7,639 nt of DNA from Candidatus Neomicrothrix sp. UBA6944 (GTDB lineage: Bacteria > Actinomycetota > Acidimicrobiia > Acidimicrobiales > Poriferisodalaceae): the NCBI GenBank assembly GCA_002448715.1, contig DJZU01000077.1, positions 52,548 to 60,186 of the forward strand. Direction: 5' to 3'. Positions 1 to 6,765 of the stretch are shown piece by piece. The stretch's first letter is position 1. The number at the start of each line of letters is the position of its first letter. The notes beneath the pieces were generated by a model. It did not search any database. It was not told the origin of the DNA and saw only the letters and a program-made list of their open reading frames with translations. The translations under genes and the position numbers were made by a program.

Positions 1-14
1 GTTTATCTGACTGA

Positions 15-203
15 TGTTGGGTAGCGGTCGGAGTCAGCGATGCAGAGTCAACGTTTCCTCCCGAACAGGCTGAAGCGACAATCAAGAACACCATTAACAA
101 CAGCGACTGGGAGTCCACTGCCTTGAAAGTCGGCATGAGGCACTATGCCACCCACAGCGCAAGAAGCGAGCATCGACCATCATCTTTAAGCAAATTCTTA
201 TAG
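15..203 (+). pseudogene. Possible decayed 3' end of an unidentified gene
   Basis: This frame is open between a TGA at 12-14 and a TAG at 201-203, giving about 62 codons. It contains no ATG, GTG or TTG until the TTG near position 123. The translation looks protein-like: an acidic start (SDAESTFPPEQAEATIKN) followed by a basic, His-rich tail (MRHYATHSARSEHRPSSLSK). I do not recognise a family. The next frame reads VYLTDVG from the window edge and then hits a stop at 22-24, so one indel near 15-24 could join the two into the tail of a gene entering from the left. It could equally be chance. No function is proposed. Confidence 0.25.
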
Positions 204-311
204 AAAGTGAGCCTTTGGAATTATTGATTGTGTTTAGCAAAGAAGAACAGTTTTTGATAGCGCTCTTATGGCACGATCAGACACAGAGAACATTCAATAG
301 GACAGTGAACG
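204..311. other. Leader region before the DUF1330 gene
   Basis: No gene is visible here on either strand. The stretch is AT-rich around 219-260 (TTATTGATTG, TTTTTGATAG), which suits a promoter for the gene at 312, but no convincing -35/-10 pair with normal spacing stands out. AGGA at 299-302 lies 9 bases before the ATG and is the likely ribosome binding site. The last 19 bases belong to a repeat shared with the 6745-6856 intergenic region. Confidence 0.4.
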
Positions 312-312
312 A
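293..312 (+). repeat. 20-bp repeat, copy 1 (operator-like)
   Basis: These 20 bases match 6769-6788 on the same strand at 18 of 20 positions; the differences are T/C at the sixth base and G/A at the thirteenth. The copy contains TTCA-N9-TGAA, an imperfect form of the perfect inverted repeat at the second site. It covers the ribosome binding site and the first base of the DUF1330 start codon, so a protein bound here could block transcription or initiation. The two copies are seen directly; the operator role is inferred. Confidence 0.45.
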
Positions 313-1178
313 TGAGCCACGTCGAACTAACGGAACAAATAATCGAATCGATGCGAGCGCGCGACCCTGACGAACCAATAGCGATGATTAACCTGCTGAA
401 ATTTCGTGACAGCGCCCTCCCCGAACTCAATATGGGTTCAACGACAGGCCATGATTGTTACTTTGATCACTACGGAGCAGGGGTATCTCCGATAGCGGAT
501 CGCCTTGGCACCGGGTATTCGCTCCTGTACCTCAATGAGGTGCATTCCTGCTTCTTCGCAACGATTGATGAAGATTGGGACTATCTACTGATCCTCCAAT
601 ATCCCTCCCGCCGAGCATTTATCGAAATGGTTACGGATCCGGAATATCAAGAACTTCTCAAATACCGGTCAGCTGCTCTTGCGAATAGTCGACTCATCGA
701 ATGCGTGAATGACACCCCAGTGGATTACCCCTTGAATCTCCAAGCACCACCACCATCAGATCCGGTCATCGACCGACCGGGGCTCTTCAGCGACCCACGC
801 GTCAATGCGGTCAATGGTCGCGACCCAAAACAACCAACGGATATGTTGAATCTGATTCGTCTTGCTGAGGTCACGCAACCCGGCGGTGGGGTTGACAATA
901 TGTCGGGCGCCCAAGGCTACGAGGAATACCGAACCGGAGTTACTTCTCTATATGCAGAACGAGCCGGTGTCGCGATCACTTGGCGTGCTTTCCCAGTCGC
1001 CACGCTCATAGGTCCAGAAGAAGAATGTTGGGACGAAGCACTTATCTATCACTACGACAGTCGCGAGCAAATGCTCTCAATGTTCACCGACTACGACGAC
1101 TATCGCGTCAACCATCTTCCAAAACGAAATGCGTCAATCGTTGATGGCCGACTCATCGAAACCACCATTGGGAAATAA
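312..1178 (+). CDS. Protein with two tandem DUF1330-like domains
   Basis: The 288-residue product contains two copies of a ferredoxin-like (dimeric alpha/beta barrel) domain resembling DUF1330. Copy one spans about residues 25-131 and copy two about 178-284. Each opens with a matching strand (MINLLKFRD at 25-33, MLNLIRLAE at 178-186). Each closes with the typical unit of a strand after an acidic residue, a Tyr/Ser/Arg turn, a helix, and R/A-x-A-S/L-x-x-x-RLIE: residues 90-131 and 241-284, both ending in RLIE. DUF1330 proteins are usually about 95-100 residues and pair as dimers, so this chain may form the barrel from one polypeptide. No signal peptide or membrane segment is seen, so it is probably cytosolic. 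DUF1330 has no settled reaction; small-molecule binding or isomerisation is possible but unproven. The ATG is supported by AGGA nine bases upstream. The gene converges on nitroreductase A across 22 bases. Confidence 0.8.
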   Translation: MSHVELTEQIIESMRARDPDEPIAMINLLKFRDSALPELNMGSTTGHDCYFDHYGAGVSPIADRLGTGYSLLYLNEVHSCFFATIDEDWDYLLILQYPSRRAFIEMVTDPEYQELLKYRSAALANSRLIECVNDTPVDYPLNLQAPPPSDPVIDRPGLFSDPRVNAVNGRDPKQPTDMLNLIRLAEVTQPGGGVDNMSGAQGYEEYRTGVTSLYAERAGVAITWRAFPVATLIGPEEECWDEALIYHYDSREQMLSMFTDYDDYRVNHLPKRNASIVDGRLIETTIGK

Positions 1179-1200
1179 CTAAACCAATATGTAGCCAACG

Positions 1201-1875
1201 TCAGCTCCTGAGCGGCTTGCCTTTCGCATGCTCAAGGAAGACAAAGTCTTCCACTGGCTTTCTTGACAACTTGGAGAGTTGTTTAAAAGGGCGCCCGATT
1301 GTCAGCATCGCTGATACTGCCTCATATGACTCGAGACCCAAAAGTTCTTGAACTGAGGGTTCTTGGGCAGCAAGGAGTGTCGTCAAAGTCCCACCGAAAC
1401 CTTCGTTACGCGCTGCCATCAACGCGCTCCAAGCCATTGGATACACCGATGCCCCACTCACTACTCCCACCCGGTCCAAATATTGATCCATAGAAGCGAC
1501 CACATTCAGATCGACAACAACAATGCAAACAACCGGAACTTTTTCTAGCTGCTCAAACATGGGTATCGCGATTGGTAACGACTCATCAGTAGCCGCCTCT
1601 TCAATATCCACCGAAGTCGGAGTCACCGACTGCCAGTAGACCTCCCCAGCTCTGGTTTGAGCAGCAGCCACTCTCATAGGAGACCAACACAACTCGCCAA
1701 GAGCCTTCTTAGTCTCCTCATCACGAATGACTATGACCTTCCAACCTTGGCGGTTGCCACCGTTAGGTGCGAAACGTGCTGTATCGAAAATTCGATACAG
1801 CACATCATCAGAAACTGGGTCGTCGGTAAATTCCCTCGCAGCAAACGTGGTTCTGGCGACATCTACAAAATCCAT
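1201..1875 (-). CDS. Nitroreductase-family FMN oxidoreductase, paralogue A
   Basis: The 224-residue product has the layout of FMN-dependent nitroreductase-fold enzymes, which use NAD(P)H to reduce nitro groups, quinones, enones or C-halogen bonds. The N-terminal Arg (RTTFAAREF, residues 8-16) and ARFAPNGGNRQGWKVIV (33-49) match the family's phosphate and flavin-binding start (commonly APSGGNxQPW). Residues 134-166 (DRVGVVSGASVYPMAW, then ARNEGFGGTLTT) match the central helix and glycine-rich flavin loop. The enzymes act as cytosolic homodimers. The start is supported by GAGG seven bases upstream of the ATG, next to the stop codon of the preceding gene. It lies 9 bases downstream of the CoA transferase on the same strand, so the two are probably cotranscribed and perhaps translationally coupled. 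It is about 60 % identical to the 4441-5115 product without gaps. The substrate is unknown; a nitro compound is not implied by the family name. Confidence 0.9.
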   Translation of the reverse strand: MDFVDVARTTFAAREFTDDPVSDDVLYRIFDTARFAPNGGNRQGWKVIVIRDEETKKALGELCWSPMRVAAAQTRAGEVYWQSVTPTSVDIEEAATDESLPIAIPMFEQLEKVPVVCIVVVDLNVVASMDQYLDRVGVVSGASVYPMAWSALMAARNEGFGGTLTTLLAAQEPSVQELLGLESYEAVSAMLTIGRPFKQLSKLSRKPVEDFVFLEHAKGKPLRS

Positions 1876-1884
1876 GACAAACCC

Positions 1885-3072
1885 TCAAACGATTCGATCT
1901 GAACGTAAATCTTCGATCTCCGATGAACTAAACCCAAGCTCAGCCAATAGCTCATCTGTGTGTTCTCCGAGTTCGGGAGACCTCTGACGGATGGTTCCCG
2001 GACTGGCGGTCATCGAAACTGGAAACTGGCTTATTGGAATGTCTTTGACTGCCGTAGGGTAAGAAATGCGCTCTAAAAAGCCCAGTGCCTCTGCGTGAGG
2101 ATGGTCGAGAGTTTCCTGCGGCTTGAGAACTGGGGCACCTGGGATCTTTAGATCCGCGAGTGCTGACAACACTTGATCGGTTGATTTGTCAGCGCACCAA
2201 TCTGACATCACCCCGCAAATTTCACGTCGATGGTTCCCTCGGCCTTCATCGTCTTGGAATCTTGGGTCGTCCGCTAGTTCAGGCCGGCCGACGAGCTTGG
2301 CCCAACGTGCGAACTGATAATTACCGATAACCGAGACCAGAACTAAGCCGTCGCTAGTCAAAAAAGTGTCTGAAGGAGCGGCCGTCTGCCCTTGGTTATG
2401 GGAAGCCTCACGGTTTATCTGAAGCTGGTCCTGCTCTATAAGCGTTGCATTCGCGATGGTCATCGCTGTTTTCAATAATGCCCCTTCAAGTTCTTGCCCC
2501 TCACCAGTGAGATCACGATGCCGCAACGCGGCAAGCGTAGCCATAGCAAGAAGTGACCCTGTGCAGAAATCCACATACGGAGTTGAGTTGCGAGTCGGCT
2601 GCCCTTCGGGCCCAGTCATATGCATTGCGCCTGACATTGCCTGAGCTAGACCATCGAAACCGACTCGATCGCTGAATGGTCCTCCAGAACCAAAACAGGT
2701 GACAGTGGAAACGATGATGTCTTCCTTAATTTTCCTAAGCGACTCATAGTCCAAACCCATTTGCTTTCTGGTTTCGGGCGGCAAATTAGCTACAACCACA
2801 TCCGCGGTCCCGATCAAGGTATTCATGATTTCTCTACCCTCGGCCTTCATTGGATTCAAAGTGAAGCTTCTCTTATTTCGTCCGACCTGAAGAAAGAGCG
2901 CGCCTTGGCCATCGGAGGTCACTGGAGTAGTCCAACGATCTTCGCCGCCGTCAATTCTCTCGATTCGAATAACATCGGCGCCAAGATCACCCAAGATGGT
3001 CGCAGCGAATGGCCCCGCGATAAATCGACCGAAATCCAACACGCGAATTCCGTCCAACACCCCCGCCATCAT
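1885..3072 (-). CDS. Family III CoA transferase (CaiB/BaiF type)
   Basis: This enzyme family moves CoA from one acyl-CoA to a free acid through an enzyme-bound aspartyl anhydride. The 395 residues fit the usual length of about 380-430. The N-terminal LDGIRVLDFGRFIAGPFAA (residues 6-24) and LGDLGADVIRIE (28-39) are the classic CoA-binding start. NKRSFTLN (66-73) and DVVVANLPPETRKQMGLDYESL (91-112) follow. YVDF at 166-169 supplies Asp168, at the position of the catalytic aspartate of formyl-CoA transferase (Asp169). LAALRHRDLTGEGQELEGALL (180-200) and GAPVLKPQETLDHPHAEALGFL (312-333) complete the signature. Two adjacent ATG codons are available. GGAGG lies only 2 bases from the first and 5 from the second (3069), so translation may start at the second, giving 394 residues. 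It leads a two-gene unit with nitroreductase A. The CoA donor and acid substrate cannot be deduced. Confidence 0.95.
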   Translation of the reverse strand: MMAGVLDGIRVLDFGRFIAGPFAATILGDLGADVIRIERIDGGEDRWTTPVTSDGQGALFLQVGRNKRSFTLNPMKAEGREIMNTLIGTADVVVANLPPETRKQMGLDYESLRKIKEDIIVSTVTCFGSGGPFSDRVGFDGLAQAMSGAMHMTGPEGQPTRNSTPYVDFCTGSLLAMATLAALRHRDLTGEGQELEGALLKTAMTIANATLIEQDQLQINREASHNQGQTAAPSDTFLTSDGLVLVSVIGNYQFARWAKLVGRPELADDPRFQDDEGRGNHRREICGVMSDWCADKSTDQVLSALADLKIPGAPVLKPQETLDHPHAEALGFLERISYPTAVKDIPISQFPVSMTASPGTIRQRSPELGEHTDELLAELGFSSSEIEDLRSDRIV

Positions 3073-3167
3073 GACCTCCCCATAGAAAACGTAAGCCCGA
3101 CGATAGTTAGATTTTCGTTAGACAGTTGGTCGGAAAAACTTCGCAAAGCCGATTGAGGTATCTAAGA

Positions 3168-3182
3168 ACCACATCTCGTGGT
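3168..3182. promoter_or_regulatory. Small inverted repeat ACCAC-N5-GTGGT
   Basis: Two perfect 5-base arms flank a 5-base spacer in the divergent intergenic region. Arms of this sequence are seen in operators of several regulator families, GntR-type among them, but a repeat this short can arise by chance. The role is inferred only from location. Confidence 0.25.
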
Positions 3183-3216
3183 GATTTCAAACCGTCGAGG
3201 CCTATGTTGGAACCCT

Positions 3217-3232
3217 AATTACGATCGGAATT
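3217..3232. promoter_or_regulatory. 16-bp near-palindrome AATTaCGATCGgAATT (candidate operator)
   Basis: Seven of eight base pairs are symmetric around a perfect CGATCG centre, with one mismatched pair (A/G). The site ends 24 bases before the TTG start of the CrtC-like gene, close to where its promoter or transcript start should lie. This suits a repressor operator. It does not resemble the TCGTTCA-type palindrome near 6766, so a different regulator is implied. The symmetry is seen; the function is inferred. Confidence 0.35.
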
Positions 3233-3256
3233 GAAGCCGACAGGGGGTGGGGTAAC

Positions 3257-4381
3257 TTGCTGAGTTCATTTGATGAGTTCTACCTACACCAGACGTCGCG
3301 TCCGATAGCTACTCCGGCCACAAGTGACCGAAATGCCTACGACCGTTCGTTTTTCAACGGCTATACCGCGGACGGGTCCCTCTATTTCGGGATTAGTTCT
3401 GCTCGTTACCCCAATCTACGTATCCAAGACTGTGCGTTAACCATTGCTCTGGGAGATGAGCAGCACTCCTTTCATGGCTCACGAAGAGCGCCTGACGACC
3501 CGATCGACATGAGTACAGGACCGTTCCGTATCGAAATCCAAGAAGCTATGAAAACACTTCGAGTTGTCCTTGACGAAAACGACACTGGAATTAGCGCAAA
3601 TCTCGAATGGATCCCACGAACAGCGCACTTCGCTGAAGACCATCAGATACTCACCCCCCAACAAATAGGGCGTTGGATGATTTCGACTCGCATGAACCAG
3701 TTCGGGTTCTGGCAAGGCGAACTTCAGCTTCCCAACCAAACCATCATCGTTGACCCCGAACAGACTTACGGGACCAAAGATCGGTCATGGGGTATTCGCC
3801 CTGTTGGAGACCCAGCACCACCCGGAGCCCCAACCACCCCCAAAGGACTCAAATTTTTTTGGGCGCCATTGCATTGGTTAGACCACGTCACCCACATAGG
3901 ACTGTTCGAAGGAGACAATGACGAAGTTTGGCATTGGGACGGCTTTCGTCTTCCCGCATACTCCGATGCATCGCAGATACCAGGCATAGAAGAGCCAGAA
4001 ATTGAGCGACTAACCTCAGTCGGCCACGAATTCACATGGACACCAGGCACTCGCAGAGTGTCAGGAGGCCACCTCATTTTGGGCGGTACCAACGCCAACG
4101 AAATCGAAGTGGAGATTGAACCTATAAAGACGATTCTCATGAAGGGTATGGGATACGGGCACCCTGAATGGGGCCACGGCCACTGGAAGGGCGAACTAGC
4201 TATATCTGGCGAAAGCTGGAACCTAAACGAAATCGACCCCGTCGCTCCGGAGAACATTCACATCCAGGAAGTAGTGAGAGTTATTAGTGGCTCTGCTGAA
4301 GGTATAGGCGTATTGGAACAACTAGTCGTGGGCCCTTATCCAAGATATGGATTCAAAAAATTCTTCGATGGCGCTGCGTGA
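3257..4381 (+). CDS. CrtC/AttH-like (DUF7064/7065-type) lipocalin-fold protein
   Basis: The 374-residue product is beta-rich and resembles proteins grouped with hydroxyneurosporene synthase (CrtC) and AttH, which pair two lipocalin-like barrels. Two motifs support this. YGTKDRSWGIRP at 171-182 corresponds to the G-x-x-D-x-S/N-W-G motif of CrtC-type hydratases. MGYGHPEWGHGHWKGEL at 298-314 is a His/Trp/Gly-rich motif that I associate with uncharacterised actinobacterial homologues. CrtC adds water to carotenoid double bonds, but relatives in catabolic clusters have no proven reaction. No signal peptide is evident. The start is TTG: AGGGGGTGG lies 6 bases before it, and the next ATG would lose much of the first barrel. 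It is followed after 59 bases by nitroreductase B, probably in one transcript. The family call is from motif memory and is moderately sure; a hydratase or ligand-binding role is speculative. Confidence 0.7.
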   Translation: MLSSFDEFYLHQTSRPIATPATSDRNAYDRSFFNGYTADGSLYFGISSARYPNLRIQDCALTIALGDEQHSFHGSRRAPDDPIDMSTGPFRIEIQEAMKTLRVVLDENDTGISANLEWIPRTAHFAEDHQILTPQQIGRWMISTRMNQFGFWQGELQLPNQTIIVDPEQTYGTKDRSWGIRPVGDPAPPGAPTTPKGLKFFWAPLHWLDHVTHIGLFEGDNDEVWHWDGFRLPAYSDASQIPGIEEPEIERLTSVGHEFTWTPGTRRVSGGHLILGGTNANEIEVEIEPIKTILMKGMGYGHPEWGHGHWKGELAISGESWNLNEIDPVAPENIHIQEVVRVISGSAEGIGVLEQLVVGPYPRYGFKKFFDGAA

Positions 4382-4440
4382 AATAAAGCATGGATTGAAG
4401 AGCGCTGCATGTCGCACCCCGCTCATGAAAGTATGAGGAC

Positions 4441-5115
4441 ATGGAACTTTATGACGTCATGCGAACCACATTCGCTGCTCGAGACTTTACTGACGATGAA
4501 TTGCCCGACGAGACCTTGTACCGAATTTTAGACAACGCTCGGTTTGCTCCCAGCGGCGGTAATCGACAAGGCGGGAAGGTCATAGTCGTCAAAGACCCAG
4601 AGATCAAAAAGACGCTCGGTCAACTATGTCTGCCTCAACTACGTGTGTACGGAGAACAGCGCCGTAACGGTGAAAGCCCCTGGCAGAGCATCCAACCAAC
4701 AGGTATCGACGTTGACAAAGTCTGGAATGATGAGTCAATACCCGCTGTTATTCCAATGTTTGAAGATCTGTCACTCACCCCAACCGTTTTGGTCGTTGCT
4801 GTTGACCTTGGGGTAGTTGCATCAATAGATAAAGACCTTGACCGTGTAGGAGTCATCAGCGGCGGCTCTATCTACCCCATGGCCTGGAACATACTCCTCG
4901 GTGCGCGTAATGAAGGCTTCGGAGGCACGCTGACTACTCTCATAGCAGCACAAGAAGCTAAAGCTCAAGAGTTACTCGGTCTCGACCCTCACGTAGCAGT
5001 AGCGGCCCTTCTCACGATCGGTAAACCGAAAAAACAATTGACCAAGCTCACACGTAAAAAAGTTGAAGAGTTCGCAACTGTCGATCGAGCTGATGGACCG
5101 GCATTTATTGGCTGA
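4441..5115 (+). CDS. Nitroreductase-family FMN oxidoreductase, paralogue B
   Basis: The product is exactly 224 residues and aligns end to end with nitroreductase A without a gap, 134 positions identical by hand count. It keeps the N-terminal RTTFAARDF (8-16), ARFAPSGGNRQG (33-44) and the flavin loop ARNEGFGGTLTT (155-166). It differs in NRQGG at 41-45 where A has NRQGW; the family usually has an aromatic or hydrophobic residue there, so the pocket beside the flavin may differ. The region 67-80 is also divergent, as expected for substrate-facing loops. The ATG aligns with the start of paralogue A. Its ribosome binding site is poor: GAGGA sits almost against the ATG, so translation may depend on coupling or an upstream GAAAG. 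It lies 59 bases downstream of the CrtC-like gene and converges on the acyl-CoA dehydrogenase with 12 bases between stops. Substrate unknown. Confidence 0.9.
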   Translation: MELYDVMRTTFAARDFTDDELPDETLYRILDNARFAPSGGNRQGGKVIVVKDPEIKKTLGQLCLPQLRVYGEQRRNGESPWQSIQPTGIDVDKVWNDESIPAVIPMFEDLSLTPTVLVVAVDLGVVASIDKDLDRVGVISGGSIYPMAWNILLGARNEGFGGTLTTLIAAQEAKAQELLGLDPHVAVAALLTIGKPKKQLTKLTRKKVEEFATVDRADGPAFIG

Positions 5116-5125
5116 CATGAATCAC

Positions 5126-5140
5126 GCCTATTTGATAGGC
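5126..5140. terminator. Small hairpin GCCTA-N5-TAGGC at the convergent junction
   Basis: Two perfect 5-base arms with a 5-base loop overlap the stop codon of the acyl-CoA dehydrogenase (5128-5130) and lie 10 bases past the stop of nitroreductase B. The position suits a bidirectional terminator, but the stem is short and there is no T-run on either side. It may be chance. Confidence 0.2.
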
Positions 5141-6744
5141 ACTGCCCTTCGAGAAATACGATCCAAGTCGCAAGTATCTGACAACGTCCCAAATAGCGAG
5201 CCATGATCGCCAGCTATACGAGAGGACAAATAGGCATCACTTACCGAAGAGTCACCATGTTCGACCATCAAAGTCGCGGCCCACGTAGTCGCAAGTGCCT
5301 CAATCATTCGTCGAGCAGCCACTTCCGATAACGGCTCAGCGAAATCCGAACGAAGACGGTCTAGTCGTGCGTCTATTCCTGAGTCTCGACCGCGAGAATG
5401 CTCAAGCTCATTAAGGAACGCATCAACGCTCTCAGGGTTCCGCGACACCGCTCTCCCAATATCCAAAGCGATGACGTTGCCAGCACCCTCCCAAATGGCG
5501 TTCAAAGGAGCTTCACGATACAAGCGCGGCATGATTGAATCTTCAACGTATCCATTACCACCGACACACTCCAAGGCCTCACGCACCACGGGGTTGGACT
5601 GCTTAGTCAACCAGTACTTTGCGACAGGCGTCGCGAGGCGCGCAAAGGCGCGTTCATGTTCATCAACCTCCATCCGTTCGTGAGCTCCTGAAAGTCGAGT
5701 AATCATCAACGTTGCCGCTTCAACCTCAATCTCGAGATCAGCCAGAACGTTTTGCATCAGTGGTTTGTCTATCAAGGTGGCCCCAAACGCGTCACGGTTA
5801 GCTACGTGCCATCCGGCTTGGCTCACCGCTTGACGCATAAGGGACACTCCCCAGTTCGCGACATCCAATCGAGTTGCGTGCACCATGTCGATAATGGTGG
5901 GAACCCCGCGTCCTTCTTCACCAACGATCCAAGCAAAGGTGCTATCGAACTCCAATTCGGCGGAAGCATTAGAACGATTTCCAAGCTTGTCTTTCAACCT
6001 CATAAATCGGAGAGAATTCCGCGTTCCATCAGGCAACACACGTGGGACCAGAAAACATGACATGCCTTTCGGTGCATAAGCCAGAACCAAGAACGCGTCG
6101 CACATGGGAGCAGACGTAAACCACTTGTGTCCTTCAAGGCAATATTGCCCATCGGAAGTCGGGGCTGCCGTGCTTGTATTGGCTCGCACATCTGAGCCGC
6201 CCTGTTTTTCGGTCATTCCCATCCCCAATAAAAGACCCGATTTTTGATCTGGCGCCTTAAGTTGAGGGTCATAGTTCCTAGTAACGGTCAACGGTTCCCA
6301 AACCTCACAAATCTCAGGCTGATGTCTCAAAGCCATGAGAGCACCAGAAGTCATAGACGTAGGACAGCCATGACCCATCTCCACCTGAGTTATTAAACCC
6401 ATCAACGCGTTACGGGTCACATATGCACCATTACCGGGGGGCTGCTCATAGCGCATACAATGAATCCCTGACTCCACGGCAAGGCTCAGCATTGAGTGAT
6501 AGGCGGGGTGGAATTCGACCTCATCAATCCGTTCCCCGAGCGGGTCATGAGTGTGCAAAATTGGAACGTTTTTGTTCGCTAACCGCCCCCACTCTCTGGT
6601 TTCTTCACTCCCAACTCGCGCACCGAAGCGTTCCAACAGTTCGATATTTCCGCCCTCGCGACTCACAGCATCTGAGAGCACCGGATCGGTCGTGAAAAGA
6701 TTGTAAGAAGGAAGAGGCCATGGTTGGTTATCCGTGGATGACAT
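5128..6744 (-). CDS. AidB-like acyl-CoA dehydrogenase
   Basis: This FAD flavoprotein belongs to the acyl-CoA dehydrogenase superfamily, which makes alpha,beta-unsaturated acyl-CoA. The 538 residues match the length of the AidB subgroup (E. coli AidB about 541), well above the roughly 380 of ordinary members. GMGMTEKQGGSDVRANT (174-190) and LKDKLGNRSNASAELEF (250-266) are close to E. coli AidB as I recall it, as are YCLEGHKWFTS (201-211), the helical EALECVGGNGYVEDS (389-403) and LYREAPLNAIWEGAGNVIALD (408-428). Glu419 in WEGAGN occupies the usual catalytic-base position. The C-terminal 100 residues form the extra helical domain of AidB, which binds DNA in E. coli; the basic residues needed for that cannot be judged here. 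In this cluster a role in CoA-ester oxidation is more likely than alkylation damage protection. No clear ribosome binding site precedes the ATG; a TAGTTT box nearby suggests a leaderless message. Confidence 0.92.
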   Translation of the reverse strand: MSSTDNQPWPLPSYNLFTTDPVLSDAVSREGGNIELLERFGARVGSEETREWGRLANKNVPILHTHDPLGERIDEVEFHPAYHSMLSLAVESGIHCMRYEQPPGNGAYVTRNALMGLITQVEMGHGCPTSMTSGALMALRHQPEICEVWEPLTVTRNYDPQLKAPDQKSGLLLGMGMTEKQGGSDVRANTSTAAPTSDGQYCLEGHKWFTSAPMCDAFLVLAYAPKGMSCFLVPRVLPDGTRNSLRFMRLKDKLGNRSNASAELEFDSTFAWIVGEEGRGVPTIIDMVHATRLDVANWGVSLMRQAVSQAGWHVANRDAFGATLIDKPLMQNVLADLEIEVEAATLMITRLSGAHERMEVDEHERAFARLATPVAKYWLTKQSNPVVREALECVGGNGYVEDSIMPRLYREAPLNAIWEGAGNVIALDIGRAVSRNPESVDAFLNELEHSRGRDSGIDARLDRLRSDFAEPLSEVAARRMIEALATTWAATLMVEHGDSSVSDAYLSSRIAGDHGSLFGTLSDTCDLDRISRRAVPIK

Positions 6745-6765
6745 AGCTCTAAACTAGCCAGAAGG

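Larger units (their letters stand above)
3073..3256. promoter_or_regulatory. Divergent promoter region between CoA transferase and CrtC-like genes
   Basis: This 184-base stretch separates divergent genes and must hold start signals for both, unless one is read from elsewhere. The minus-strand side has a strong GGGGAGG before the CoA transferase. The plus-strand side has AGGGGGTGG at 3242-3250 before the TTG start. TATGTT at 3203-3208 is a possible plus-strand -10 element, but no good -35 was found. Two inverted repeats (3168-3182 and 3217-3232) are listed separately. No small gene was found. Confidence 0.55.

Noticed and set aside
2761..3156. 131-codon plus-strand open frame running into the divergent region
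   Set aside because: Most of it is antisense to the N-terminus of the CoA transferase, and it has no recognisable domain or clear ribosome binding site.
3851..3860. Run of seven T after AAA inside the CrtC-like gene, a possible slippage site or sequencing error
   Set aside because: The reading frame continues intact on both sides with conserved sequence, so nothing suggests a frameshift.
3766..4257. 163-codon minus-strand open frame
   Set aside because: It is a shadow of the CrtC-like gene; the plus strand carries the conserved motifs and a good ribosome binding site.
5116..5140. Strong bidirectional terminator between nitroreductase B and the acyl-CoA dehydrogenase
   Set aside because: Only a 5-base stem without a T-run is present, so it is listed as a weak candidate and not as a finding.
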